A stretch of DNA of 64,000 bases. It comes from Selaginella moellendorffii. Lineage: Eukaryota; Streptophyta; Lycopodiopsida; Selaginellales; Selaginellaceae. The translations under genes and the position numbers were made by a program. The notes beneath the pieces were generated by a model. It did not search any database, was not told where the DNA came from, and saw only the letters and a program-made list of their open reading frames with translations. Of the stretch, positions 1-10,999 are shown piece by piece (the first letter of the stretch is position 1; every line of letters begins with the position of its first letter). Where the stretch lies: positions 717,060-781,059 of the forward strand of contig NW_003314350.1 in the NCBI RefSeq assembly GCF_000143415.4. The letters are read 5' to 3'.

Positions 1-1
1 A

Positions 2-67
2 ACGAAGGTGGACAATCTGGCGTTGGAGAAGTGGGGCGGCGAGTTTTCCTTCGATGATCTAGTATAG
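2..67 (+). CDS. 3'-terminal coding exon of an unidentified gene cut by the window edge
   Basis: An open frame enters from the left edge and stops at TAG 65-67. The last residues, ending GGEFSFDDLV, are acidic, aromatic and plausibly coding, but 21 residues do not identify a family. The gene converges on DPE2, whose stop lies only 23 bp away, so the two 3' UTRs must overlap or be extremely short. The reading is supported by the convergent layout and the lack of stops; the product is unknown. Confidence 0.45.
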   Translation, partial: TKVDNLALEKWGGEFSFDDLV

Positions 68-90
68 AAAAGCTTTGCAATTCATTACGT

Positions 91-3000
91 TTAGAGCTTC
101 ATCTTACTTTCAAAGCCATTCTCTAGAGATTTAGTACCTCTCCCACCGCTTTCCACCAGATTTTTTATTGAAAAAATGAGCTCCCTATCTTCTAGCAGAG
201 TTTCCACATGAGTGAGAGTCCCTGGATTTTTTAGAGTGAGTCAGAAATCTCGGCAAAACAAAACAAGCATTGACTTACTGAATCTCCAGTAATGCTTTGG
301 ATTCGTTGGATCGTTGATAGTTTCCTCGTTGGCCGGTCGGCCTGTATACTCCTCCTTGAGAGCAAGAAGGTCCTGCAGCACAAATCAACTTAGCAAACTT
401 TTAGAAACTTTGCAAACGTACCTGGAGAGGGAAAATGGCCCACATTGACGGCGATTTCATGTGTTGTTCGATTATAACTCGCGCAACATCTGGTAAGCAC
501 TGAGCAGGAGGGGACTCACTCATTCCCAGATAGTCTTTGTAGAATCGGATTCGTCTGCCTTCGTCATCCTCCCACCAAGCACGCATAGTCGAGCAGTCAT
601 GACACGAAGGTGCACACACCTTGTAAACACCGGCAAATGTCAGGGATCATGTTGTTGGATGCTGTGATTAGTTACCGTCATGTATTCGTATTCCAGTGGA
701 TTGCCAAACTCCTGGCCTGGAGTGCTGGGCATCCGTTGGATCCTCAGTCCAAGCAGGCCAAGCTCGTTAAGAACCTGGAAAGGTTTTGTTTTTTAGTCTT
801 ACAATCATTGGAAAACAAGTTTGCTTACCGGAGCAACGCATGCTGGGACCATTCCAAGGTCCTCTCCACAAGTTAGCATTTCAGAAGAGCTCATTAAAAC
901 TGGAAGCGTTTTTAAAGCGTTTTCGCGCCAGAGGCCTTCTTGCCTGTGATAGAAGTAGTCATAGTACAATCTCTGCAAGACGTTCTTGCTGCATAGAGCA
1001 AAACCACCGAGTCATTTCGAAGAAGGGAAGAAAAACACTACACTAAGTACCTGTGCTCGTCAAGCTCCTTGAAATTTGATGTGTTCTCCATTCCAAATCT
1101 CGGATAGAACTTTCTACTGTCCTCTGGGTCCCTCATCAAGACAACGTCCTAGATATGCAAAAAGAGGCTCTAGAGAAAACCGGTTAATTTCCATGATGCT
1201 GCTTACACGTAGAAGGTCGAACAATGCACCCTTGATTTGTTCCTGCTTTTTCGAATCTTCAAGTTGACTAACAGCTCCAAGAATTTTCCTTTCTGTATCG
1301 TGCTCTTTCTTGAACTGCAAACACGCCGGTTAGAATTGAAGAGAAATGCGGTGAAAGGAGAAACGACACCTTGTAGCACAAATGTTCGTACTCATCAAAA
1401 TACTTGGACGCAATCTCAGACCACGCGTCTCCAAATTTTGCCTGGTAATGGGAGTTAGAGCGAGTGAAACAATTTGATCAAGCTCACTTGCAAAGTATGA
1501 CATCGAACGTATGGTTCGCTAAGACGATTGAAATCCCAAATTCCTTGTGCTTCCAGCTCTTCCTGCAAAAATCAAGTTGTACATAAGCATTTCACTAAGT
1601 TGCCAAACTCTGTGTACCTGCGTCAATGGAAGCGACGGTCGAAACTTGCCCATAAGACCTGTAACAGCGTGCGCAGGCAGCTCCCAGATGCGAAAAAATC
1701 CTAGAATGTGATCAATCCTGTAAGCCGTGAAGTACTTGGACATCTGCAAGAAAAATGAGTTGTGTGGAGAATCTCAAATGTGTCCGTTCAAACCTGAGTT
1801 AAACGAGCTCTCCACCATGCAAAGTTATCTTTGGACATTTCTTCCCAGTTGTAAGTAGGAAATCCCCAGTTTTGCCCGTTCTTATCGAAATAGTCTGGAG
1901 GAGCACCCGTCGATGTATTCATTCGAAACAATGTGGGAAACACCCATGTATCCACACTGTTTCTATCGACACCAATGGGAAGATCTCCTTTCAAAACAAC
2001 GCCATTGTTTCGAGCGTACTCAGACGCTTCAGTGAGCTGGGAAAAAAAAAAAAAACATTAATTGGTAAAAAGCAAAAAGTGGCATATTTAATTAACAACC
2101 TGAGAATGAAGATGATACTGAAGAAAGTATGTGAAAGAGATCAAGTTGTAATGGTCAGAAGAAGGAGACACAAGCTTTTCTAGCTGTAGCAAAAGGCACA
2201 ATTTTAATGATGTTTGTTTACCTTATAAGAGTAGTTTACCTTTTCAGGCGAAAATGTTGAAAAGCGGCCCCATTGAGAATGATCAGCGGTGTCGAAAAGG
2301 TCACGCAAAAAGCAAAAAGCAGCAAATGGTTCTAACCAGTGCTGCAAAATCAGAAGCTTTAGACAAAGGATTTCCACAGTTGCTTTCCACTTCACCTTAT
2401 TTTCGTCAAAGTAAGTCTTAAACTTTGAGGAATTAAATGCGGCTTCTTTTTCTATGTGAAAAATCTTTTTAGCTATAGACAGCTTTGTCTTCATGGTTCC
2501 TTCATAGTCAACATCCTGCATTTGGAGACAGTCAATAACTGAGTAAACTAAAGTCAGGCTAACCTTTAGATCGAGCTTCTTTCTTGCTTGGGAAATCTCG
2601 TCCTGTAATGCGTCATCAGTTTGTTATCACCCTCAAATAAATCAACCTGGAGTTCTTGAGGCAATCTTTCAGTCATGGCTTCCAAGCTCAAATAAAGCGG
2701 GTGTAGAGCGAATACTGAAAGTGAGCTGTGCAACGAAGGATCACTCAAATCTCAGGTGTGACATATTTACCTGTATGGATACGAGTCCCACCACATCCCG
2801 TGCACGGAAGTATCATTAACTGGTAGCAACTGTAGAAGCCTCAATCCAGACTTCACTGCTAAATCCACAAGCAGTTTCAGGTCCAAAAACTCGCCCGCTC
2901 CAACGTCCGCATGCGTCCTTATTGAAAACACAGGGATGGCAAGGCCAGCACCTCTCCACAGATCACCCTGGAAAAAGTATGTGACTTCATTCTCAAAGAT

Positions 3001-4131
3001 TACCAAGCCAACCTTGAAATGTCCATCCGATACTATAATCAGGGAAGATGGTTTTCTCCATGTAGAATCAAGTGACAACTTGCGGCCATCGCCAAGCTCG
3101 CACGTCACTTCTCCACGGAGATCTTTCAGAAAGTAGATGTACGTGCTTATGTCAAGGTCAACAATAGAAAATCAAGGAAAAAGAATGATGAAAAATGTAG
3201 GATATTTCACGGGAAAGTCTTGTTTATCGATTGCACAGCAGCCATGCCAGCTTGAATCGCCCGTTCTCGTAAGCTTAAGTGCTGATTCATAGTCCCAGCT
3301 TCCAAGAGAACTCGAACTTCCAGTAACGTAAACCTGCATTAACGTTGCAGTTGTAAGAAAACCAAAAGACGTATAGAGTGGTGAATTTTCTTACAACTTG
3401 CCCATTCTCTAAGATGGAACAACTGAGCTCAAAGCAGACACCAATTTTTCCTGCCCAAACAACAGCCATTCTTTGAGAAACAAACAAATAAGCGAGAAAA
3501 TAAAGATGGAAACTATGATCCAAAAGCTTTACAAAACGTACCACGATCTTTGAGGAGCTCGGCGCCATAGCTGCCGGTAAAGGGAGTACCAGTCTCCTCA
3601 CAAGTGCTACTAGACTTGGAGTTTCTAAAAATCGCGTCACGGAAAGCACTGCGTGACAGCAAACTCTCTGGAGAACAGCCTTCCTGTAGATAAAAATTCG
3701 CTACAACAAAGAAATTTGATCAAGAAAAGTACCTGCCAGAGATCATATAGATCAACAATGCTGCCACTGGGAATTCCATCCGGAAGAACAAAGCTCCGGG
3801 GATTTCCAGCCTCCCTCCTGACCGCATTGCGCTTATCATCCACAACGCAATACGAGTAGCTCGCCTGGAATCCCTCGCGCACGGGCAGCTGCGCGGTCCA
3901 GACCAGCTCGCCGAGCTCCTCGTCGTGGTGTGGAACCATCGCCAGTCCATGGTGGAGATTCCAGCTGCCGAGAGAGGAATGCGAACCTGTGACGATGAGA
4001 TTCTGGCCCCATTGCGTGAAATATGGAATCCGGAAGCGCAGATTGACGCGCCGCGGCTCCGCTGCCCTGGCGCCGATCATCGCCCTCTCTCGATCGATCG
4101 CGCGCGAGGAATCCATCCCTGGCGCATCCAT
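91..4131 (-). CDS. DPE2: 4-alpha-glucanotransferase DPE2 (cytosolic disproportionating enzyme), many exons
   Basis: DPE2 transfers a glucosyl unit from maltose to heteroglycans in the cytosol during starch breakdown at night. The first exon encodes a CBM20 starch-binding module (FRIPYFTQWGQNL, then GSHSSLGSWN). A second CBM20 follows (VTGSSSSLGSWDYE, 3240-3340). The GH77 catalytic domain starts near GLAIPVFSIRTHADVGAGEF. Catalytic blocks are visible: RIDHILGFFRIWE near 1700 (nucleophile Asp), CGEDLGMVPACV near 850 (acid/base Glu), and CHDCSTMRAWW near 590. The last exon starts after an AG acceptor near 220 and ends at TAA (91-93). The chosen start is the ATG read at 4131 (MDAPGMDSS); downstream Met codons before the CBM20 are alternatives. 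All exons seen join without an obvious frame break. The promoter is shared head-to-head with the PPR gene at 4278. Family identity is very secure; exact small-exon borders are less so. Confidence 0.93.
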
Positions 4132-4277
4132 CGCGTCGCGCGGTGAATGGAGGACATTTCCCCATGAAAAGAACAAAGGAGCCTGGGATCGAACACGAGA
4201 CTCATGACACTAATGACACGTAGCACACTGGCATATACACGTTAGCATAGTGGTATATCCTTCGAATATTAGGGTTC

Positions 4278-6851
4278 ATGCGTGGAGGATTGCGCGCTTC
4301 TATCAGGTTTTCTTCTCCCAGAGCTATCGCCAGGGGCTGTGCAAGCCTTGGAGCTCTCGATCGACCCCAGGGGCTTGAAAATCCACCCATGGCGCGCAAA
4401 TGCGGGGCGGATTCCGGCCGTGCCAGGCAAATCTACGCGCAGGTGATCCAGAACAGGGCTGAGATTGACGATTTCATTGCCGAGGAGCTCGTCCAGATGT
4501 TCATACGTTGTGGATCTCTCTCAGACGCCGTGAAATCGCTGGATGAGCTGCGAATCCAGAGCGTGGTCGCGTGGACTGCGACGATCTCGGCATTTGCCCG
4601 GCTGGGGCATCGCGGCGAGGCATTTTTTCTCTTCCACAGGATGCTGCTGGAGGGTGTTTTGCCAAACAAGGTGAGTTTCATATCCATTGCCAGCGCCTGT
4701 TCTAGTGAAGACGAGGCTGATTTCCTCTGTGACAGGATAGTCGAGCGAGATCTTCAAAGGGATCGTCTTGTCGGCACAGCTCTGGTAAATCTCTATGGCA
4801 AGTTCCAGAGGCTGGACGAGGCGTGGACGATTTTTTGCGCGCTAGAAGGAAGAGATCTTGTGTCGTGGAACTCCATGCTATCGGCGTTTAGCGAGCACCA
4901 GCAGTGGAGAAGGAGCCTTGAGCTTTTCAAAGCGATGCTGCTTCAAGGTTTGTCTCTGGACAGTATAACATTCCTCGCAGCGCTCAAAGCTTGTGCCAAC
5001 TTACGGGATTTGTCACAGGCAAAGCTTGTCCATGGACAAATCTGTGAGAGCGGACTAGAAGGAGCGGACATGGTCGGGAACACGATCGTTGATACGTATG
5101 GAAAGTGTGGCAGTATCGACGATGCTCTAGCGGCTTTCGAGCGAATTCCAGCCAAAGACATCGTTTCCTGGAACGTCATGCTAGCATCTCTCAGCCAGAA
5201 TGGAAGCTCTGCCGAGGCAGTAAAACTTTTCAAGCAAATGCTTCACGAGGGAGAGAGAGCCGAGAAAGTTACAGTCGCGACGCTGCTCCACTCTTTCGCG
5301 AGCCGGGAGTTTTTGCAAGAAGGTGAGCTTCTTCATGATCATATTGTCGAGCTCGGCCTGGATATTGACATTGTCATGGCAACCGCGCTGTTGATCATGT
5401 ATGCCAGGTGCGGAAGCATGGATCGAGCGAGTAAAATGTTCGACACCATCCAGAACAGGGACGTGGTTCTCTGGAACACTTTCATTTCATCGCTCGCTCA
5501 AGCTGACCGCGTGAAGGATTCCTTCCAGGTGTTCCGAAGAATGCAGCTGGAAGGTGTTCGTCCAAACAAAGTCACATTCGCGAGCGTCATCGACGTGTGC
5601 ACAAGCTTAAGTTCGCTGGCGGATGGAATGCTCGTTGCCGCGCTGGTTTTGGAGAGCGGACTTGGCTCCGACACCGTTCTCGGCAACGCGATCATCGACC
5701 TGTATGGGAAGTGTGGAAGCCTCGAAAACGCGTGGGAGGCATTCGACAGGATGGAGAACAAGGACGTGGTTTCCTGGACGACGATTCTCGGTGCTTACTC
5801 CCAGCACGGGCTTTTCAGCGAGGTGGTCGGGCTTTTCAACAAGATGCTGCTGGAAGGCATAACTCCGAGCACGGTTACGTTCGTCACGGTTCTTTACGCC
5901 TGTGCGGAATGCAAGGCTCTAGAGGTCGGGAAGAAGATCCATGCTCGTGTCATGGAGGCCGGACTGGAATTCGACGAGCTTCTCTCCAGTGCCATTCGGT
6001 CGCTGTACGCGGAGTGTGGCTACCTGGAGGAAGTTTGCAGAGTTTTCCACGGTAGGAAGCAGGAGCAAGAGGTAGCGGCTTGGAACGGGATGGTGGTAGC
6101 CTTGAGTAGACGGGAACTCTTCGACGAGGCAGTGGGACTCTATCGACAGATGCAGCTGGAAGGAGTTCCCGGGGATAAATTCACACTGGTGTCAGTGCTG
6201 GAAGCTTGCTCGGAGCTCCCGCTCGTCAAGTCGATCGAGGCCAGAGCTCTAAGTTTGAGGTTGGAGCAGGACGACACGATCAACACGGCACTTCTCAAAG
6301 CGTACAGCCGGTGTGGAAGCATGCGAGACGCGAGGAGAGCTTTCGAGAGAACTCCAAAGAAGGACGTGGTTGCATGGTCGGCTATGGTGGGAGCTCACGC
6401 TCACCATGGTTGTGGAGAAGCGGCACTGGAGCTCTTCCAGCTCATGCAACTCGACGGCGTCATGCCCAACGACGTCTCCTTCGTGAGCGTCTTCTCGGCG
6501 TGCAGCCACTGCGGGAGTGTGGAGAGAGCTTACGAGTACTTTGTGGGACTGGAGCAAGACTATGGAGTGAAGGTCACGGTCGAGCACTGGAAGTGTATGA
6601 TGGATCTGCTGGGACGGGCTGGGCGGCTCGGCGAGGCCGAGAAGTTCTTGAGCAAGATGGAGTTTGAGCCGGACGTGGTGTTGTGGACGACGCTCTTGGC
6701 CGCGTGCAGTGTCCACGGGGACTTTGAGCTGGGGAAGCATGCGGCAAAGCGGATTCTAGAGCTCGACGAGGAAGACGACGCGGCTCACGTAGTTCTTACG
6801 AGCCTCCAGCATTCTTCGCAGAGTGATATCTTGGAGAGTGGCCGGGGATAG
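4278..6851 (+). CDS. Intronless PLS-type pentatricopeptide repeat protein, 857 aa, organelle-targeted
   Basis: One uninterrupted frame encodes tandem PPR motifs of about 31-36 residues, with repeated signatures such as LVxLYGKCGSLxxA, DVVSWNxML and GVxPNKVTF. This fits the PLS subfamily that binds organellar RNA. The first about 30 residues are Arg/Ser/Ala-rich with almost no acidic residues, as expected of a mitochondrial or plastid presequence; Met at 4390 is a possible shorter start. The C-terminus has the E1-like block (VLWTTLLAACSVHGDFELGK) but then ends after about 35 residues with a non-conserved tail (SDILESGRG). No E+ or DYW deaminase domain follows, and the 3' flank encodes none. 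It starts 147 bp from the DPE2 start on the opposite strand. It is either an editing factor that needs a partner in trans or a C-terminally truncated gene. The exact RNA target cannot be read from sequence. Confidence 0.9.
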   Translation: MRGGLRASIRFSSPRAIARGCASLGALDRPQGLENPPMARKCGADSGRARQIYAQVIQNRAEIDDFIAEELVQMFIRCGSLSDAVKSLDELRIQSVVAWTATISAFARLGHRGEAFFLFHRMLLEGVLPNKVSFISIASACSSEDEADFLCDRIVERDLQRDRLVGTALVNLYGKFQRLDEAWTIFCALEGRDLVSWNSMLSAFSEHQQWRRSLELFKAMLLQGLSLDSITFLAALKACANLRDLSQAKLVHGQICESGLEGADMVGNTIVDTYGKCGSIDDALAAFERIPAKDIVSWNVMLASLSQNGSSAEAVKLFKQMLHEGERAEKVTVATLLHSFASREFLQEGELLHDHIVELGLDIDIVMATALLIMYARCGSMDRASKMFDTIQNRDVVLWNTFISSLAQADRVKDSFQVFRRMQLEGVRPNKVTFASVIDVCTSLSSLADGMLVAALVLESGLGSDTVLGNAIIDLYGKCGSLENAWEAFDRMENKDVVSWTTILGAYSQHGLFSEVVGLFNKMLLEGITPSTVTFVTVLYACAECKALEVGKKIHARVMEAGLEFDELLSSAIRSLYAECGYLEEVCRVFHGRKQEQEVAAWNGMVVALSRRELFDEAVGLYRQMQLEGVPGDKFTLVSVLEACSELPLVKSIEARALSLRLEQDDTINTALLKAYSRCGSMRDARRAFERTPKKDVVAWSAMVGAHAHHGCGEAALELFQLMQLDGVMPNDVSFVSVFSACSHCGSVERAYEYFVGLEQDYGVKVTVEHWKCMMDLLGRAGRLGEAEKFLSKMEFEPDVVLWTTLLAACSVHGDFELGKHAAKRILELDEEDDAAHVVLTSLQHSSQSDILESGRG

Positions 6852-7100
6852 AACACTTTGGAGCAGAGGTCGTGACACGAAACTTTGCAGCACAGCCTAC
6901 CAATCCAGGTTGCTTTGCAGCCAGTGCCAACGAAGAAGAGGTTTGGGAACACGATCATTCATAAAAGAGAGAGTGCTGCTCGGGACCTTTGGGCTCTTCT
7001 TCACGATCATATTGTCGACGTACTTCTTTCACGAGGATTGTTGGATCTTACGAGAATCTCTAGATTATATTGGGATGTTTCTCAAAACTTATCACGTCTT

Positions 7101-7172
7101 GTGGCTGTAGTTTAGTGGTGAGAATTCCACGTTGTGGCCGTGGAGACCTGGGCTCGAATCCCAGCAGCCACA
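7101..7172 (+). tRNA. tRNA-His (anticodon GUG)
   Basis: A full cloverleaf is visible. The acceptor stem GTGGCTG pairs perfectly with CAGCCAC, followed by discriminator A at 7172. The anticodon arm CCACG-TTGTGGC-CGTGG presents GTG, which reads His codons. The T arm CTGGG-CTCGAAT-CCCAG is perfect. The internal Pol III A box (TAGTTTAGTGG) and B box (GGCTCGAATCC) are intact, no CCA is encoded, and a TTTT terminator follows at 7185. There is no intron. It sits between the PPR and YjbQ genes on the same strand. Confidence 0.96.
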
Positions 7173-7251
7173 CATATTAAACCCTTTTCAGTAACATTTT
7201 GTTTTTTGGTTTAGTTTTTTCAAAACTTTTCCTTTAGGGCTCTTGCGAAGA

Positions 7252-8251
7252 ATGCTGCTCGGGAGTGCGGCAAATGGAAATGGAATCGTCGTCTTCAAAC
7301 AATTCAGGTCTCGTCAGCTGCTGAGCGGCAGGATTTCCAGCTGCAAAATTCCTAGCTCGCATTTCTCGCTGTCTAGGAGTCACTTAATTCGATGCGAGGC
7401 CGCCTCCAACGCAGGTGCTCCACCTTCATATCTTTGATCATCAAAATCTCTCTTGTTCTTATTTTCCGATTTTGCTCCATAGCAGTGTCGAGCGTTCCTG
7501 GTATCGAGTGGGTCCAAAGAACTTTCGATCTCCCACCATATAAAAGGTATGTAAAAAGAAAAATGCGAGGATTCTGATCTTTGCAATCCAGAGGATGTCA
7601 CATAATCACCCAGCAAATCTACAAGGCCGTGCCGGAGATTAGAAACTTTCGAGTCGGCATTGCTCACATCTTTGGTAAGAACTCCAAGAGAATTGAATCG
7701 ACGATGTTTTCTTGCAACTTTTTTGCTCTTGATCGATCTTGTGCGTGATTTGCAGTGATGCACACCTCGGCGAGTCTCACCATCAACGAGAACGCGAGCC
7801 CCGACGTACCACTCGACATGGAGGACGCCTTAAACAAGATCGCTCCAGAGGTAAGGAAAAATTCTCTCCAGAGTTTCCAATCGTTTTTGCTCTCCTTGAA
7901 ATCGTTCTTGAAGGGTCACCACTACCGTCATCTCGATGAAGGACTGGATGATATGCCGGGTGAGTAAACTTGGATGGTCATCTCCCTTGCAAACTTCGCG
8001 CTACGTTTTTTTCTTCTTCCTGTGAAGCTCATGTCAAATCTTCGATCATGGGTTGTTCGTTGAGTGTGCCGATCACCGCTGGGAGATTAAATCTTGGAAT
8101 CTGGCAGGTTGAAAGAGCTAGAGATAGTTTTTTGTCCTCTCCTTGAGTATATCGTGTTGGCTTTTTGTTTTCGCAGGGAGTCTGGCTCAACGAGCATAGA
8201 GACTATGGAGGCAGTCGAAGGCTCTGCATCACAATCCATGGACAATGCTGA
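7252..8251 (+). CDS. YjbQ/UPF0047 family protein (secondary thiamine-phosphate synthase-like), plastid-targeted
   Basis: Five short exons encode a UPF0047/YjbQ fold. Recognisable blocks in order are WVQRTFDLPPYKRG; VGIAHIF joined to MHTSASLTINENASPD; GHHYRHLDEGLDDMP; HVKSSIMGCSLSVPI; and VWLNEHRDYGGSRRLCI ending in HGQC and TGA 8249-8251. The conserved His, Asn-Glu-Asn and Glu-His residues of the family's putative metal site are present. The first exon from ATG 7252 is rich in Ser/Arg and hydroxylated residues and is best read as a plastid transit peptide. Introns obey GT-AG and are short. The family has weak thiamine-phosphate synthase activity in bacteria; the true plant role is not settled. 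The gene converges on the homeobox gene at 8425. Confidence 0.88.
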
Positions 8252-8424
8252 GTATAAATACTACGAAGTGAAAAGCTCATACGCAAAAGAAAACCATACC
8301 TGGAAGTTGTATACAAACAACCCGAGTCCGAAGGAAGATTTGGTTCTGCCACCATCTTTCTCTGTGAGATCAAACTCGAAAGTTCTCCGTAAATTCTGAT
8401 CAAACAACAAGATCACAGACTTTC

Positions 8425-9107
8425 CTAGTGTTTCTTATGTGGTTTCTGAATGCCACGCTTGTACCGGGTAATGGACAGCCAGTTCTGGATCTGTAACAAG
8501 AAAGTTCCACACAGGCTTTGCTAGAACGATGCCACTAAAGAAATTTGGAAGTACCTGCTTGACCGTGAGGCCCGTCTGGGCTATGAGCTCCTCTCTCTCG
8601 AGAAGAGATGGATATGGATGATCGGAGTGTTGAGTGATCCAGGACTCGAGAATTTGGACTGATTGACGCGGCAGAGAGTACATGTTCTTGGGCCTCGAAA
8701 GTGGAAGAAGCTTAAACCTGCATGGATCGTCGATTTCTCAAAGAAAAGAATCCAGATTACGCAAAGAAGGTGTTCGCTTACTTGATGAGCTTCCTCGGCT
8801 TCGATCGCCTCGATCTCGCCTTTCGGACGGCCGTGTGCTGCCCCGCCATCGCCAGATAGAAGACTGGATGCTTCTCTTCCGGCTCGAATTCGCAGCTGAT
8901 AGCCGAGCTGTCGGAACAGGCTGCTGGATCGCAATCGGCCTGGCGCTGCTGCTCCTTGCGCCAAAGTATATCGTCGGCTGGCGTCCAGTCGCAATCCGGA
9001 TCAAGAATATCGCCGGCGCCTTCGTCCAGCTCTGGGAGATCGCAAATGTCGCTCAAGACCTGGCTTCCAAACTCCGGAAGCGATTCTTTCCCCGCATTCG
9101 CCTCCAT
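8425..9107 (-). CDS. Divergent TALE-like homeodomain protein, 184 aa, with Ile at the usual Asn51
   Basis: Three exons (9107-8782, 8717-8555, 8490-8425) join in frame with GT-AG borders. The N-terminal half is acidic and unstructured; a basic patch (ARSRRSKPRK) follows. The homeodomain occupies residues about 124-180. It starts LPRQSVQILESWI, carries the three-residue loop extension with PYP (SDHPYPS), and has a recognition helix IQNWLSITRYKR. Trp48 and Arg53 are kept, but the position that is nearly always Asn51 is Ile and Phe49 is Leu, so DNA contact should be altered. The protein ends GIQKPHKKH with TAG at 8425. The intron immediately before the recognition helix is shared with the neighbour at 9340-10747, which points to tandem duplication. 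It could be a DNA-binding factor with changed specificity or a dominant-negative partner. Confidence 0.75.
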
Positions 9108-9339
9108 CGCCCCTGCCAGAGAGCAAATCGAAGTGAGATTGGAGTGAAATATCACATCTGGAGCAGTAGAATCGCAAGATCGATAGAGAAGAGAGCGGCA
9201 TAGTACCCGAGGCGAGAGAGCTCGCGAGGAGAGAACTGGAAGAACCCTACGTAAAGCCTTTGGCCAGAGAAAATTTGAAATGGACGGCGTAGATTCGCTT
9301 ATTTGCGACGAACGGCTGGGGTGGCCTAGATCCGACGGC

Positions 9340-10747
9340 TCAGCTGTGAGCCATTGAGCGGGAAAGCACCTTTGAGTACTTCTGGATGTGGTGCTTGGCT
9401 CTTGCGTTGGACATCCAGCTCTCGATCTAGCAAAAACCACGAAAAAAATCACACCGACCGATCGATCGCGCGAAGAACTTTGTCTGGAGAGAAGAAGTAA
9501 AAGGAAAGATCACGACGTACCTGTTTGGTCTGCAATCCGGTTTGGATCACCAGATCGGTTTTCTCCTCCGCGCTCGGGTATGGATTCTCCCTGTTCGCGT
9601 CGAGCCACATCGCGAGGATCTCCTTGGCTCTGGCAGGAAGCTTTGCGACTGGCCTCTTCCTCTCGTATCCAGTCCGGCGGCGGCGGCGCTTGGGAGAAGC
9701 AATGGGTGGCGAGAGTGGTGGTGACATCTCGGACTCTCGATCGAATTCGTCCCTGGCACGCTTGGAGCTCGCGAATTTTGTGCTGCTTCTCTTCTTCTTG
9801 GGTTCGTGCTCCTGCTGCTGCTCGACTGGTTTGTAGGCCGAGTGGAACTCGGTGGCGGTGTCGCAGCACGATGAACTGTTGTTCACGGAGAGGCTGCAAG
9901 AGTCCACCACTGATTCCGCGAGTAGAGGCGTCGACTGATCCAGCATCGTGTAGTTGTCCTTCGAGAGTAAGCTGAGCTCCACGAACCGATCCAGTCTTGG
10001 GCTTTGAAGTTTCTTCTCGGTTCCATGATATCCAGGCACTGCTGACGATCGAGTGTCGGTCCATGTCCTCTCGCAGTCTAATTCTTCTGCTAGATCTTGT
10101 TCCCGATAGTTTCCTTCTTCCTCATGGATCTCGGTGATCTCCACGCCGGGATGAGCTTGCATGTCGGCATCCTCGTAGAGGATCCCATCCTTCGTCAAGT
10201 TGAGTGCGTAAGACATTGTCGACGACTCCTCTCGCATGACTCCACTCACCAGCGTTGGTTGATCGTATACTGGAAATAGCTGGAAGTCACCGCTACCGTG
10301 ATCGCCACCATGACCTTCCGCCATAGAATCGTTTGGAAAGAGTGGAATCTCGCTGCTCAGAGAAATCTGTGCTTGCTGTGTCTCCAGCGCCTCCGGAATC
10401 CCATCCAGAGCCAGTAGCGGGATCTGCATTTGCCGGAGAACCGCGTGGATCGCTGAGTGATCACACCCCATTCCATCCTGGAACAATCCCCCGTGATCCT
10501 TGATGTTGAGCACGACCTGGATTGTGCTCTGCTCCTCGGTCCTCGCCGTCCAGCCCTGCGCCGCCTGATCGGCCGAAGCGAAGCACGCGGCGGTCGTCTC
10601 CATGAAGATTCCAGTCTCGCCGGCCTCGTTCCAGTAGGACGACTCGCCCTGTTCTTGCTGCGGCGCCGGCGCGGGATCGCGATTCACGAGATCTTGAGCG
10701 TCTTCCTCCGATGTCCAGGAAGCGAACTCGAAATAATCGTCCGCCAT
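9340..10747 (-). CDS. TALE-like homeodomain protein with long acidic N-terminus, 437 aa
   Basis: Two exons, 10747-9521 (exactly 409 codons) and 9426-9340, join at a GT-AG intron of 94 bp. The first about 300 residues are acidic and Ser/Gln-rich without a known domain. A strongly basic segment (SPKRRRRRTGYERKRP) precedes the homeodomain (residues about 370-422). This starts LPARAKEILAMWL, has the PYP loop extension (RENPYPS), and a recognition helix IESWMSNARAKHH with Trp48, Asn51 and Arg53 retained and Met at position 49. It lacks the KNOX, ELK or BELL domains usually found beside a TALE homeodomain. It lies 233 bp upstream of its shorter paralogue on the same strand. Identification as a homeodomain protein is firm; subfamily is open. 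Confidence 0.8.
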
Positions 10748-10999
10748 GGATACCGCTGCGCAGCACCGGATCGATCACGTAACGATTCAAGCGCAGAGAG
10801 CAAGAATCCGTACCTTGCGCAGCATCGACCGATTCCAGCTCCAGGATCGGCAGCGCTGCGTCGTCCGCCTCCATCGCCACCAAGAAATGCCCGAAATATC
10901 AGGGTTTTCCCGCGCGAGCGTTCTAGGGCGCCCATAAACCCTAAAAACAGGGCCAGTTTTTAACCATGCAATAATTCCAAAACGTTGGAACGGGTAAAA

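Noticed and set aside
5597-6667. Several open frames of 70-160 codons inside the PPR gene on both strands
   Set aside because: They are shadows of a long GC-rich repeat-coding frame and show no motif of their own.
10461-10883. Long minus-strand frame upstream of the homeobox gene starting MVAMEADDAALP
   Set aside because: Most of it overlaps the homeobox exon in another frame; only the first 40 codons are outside, and they join no conserved domain.
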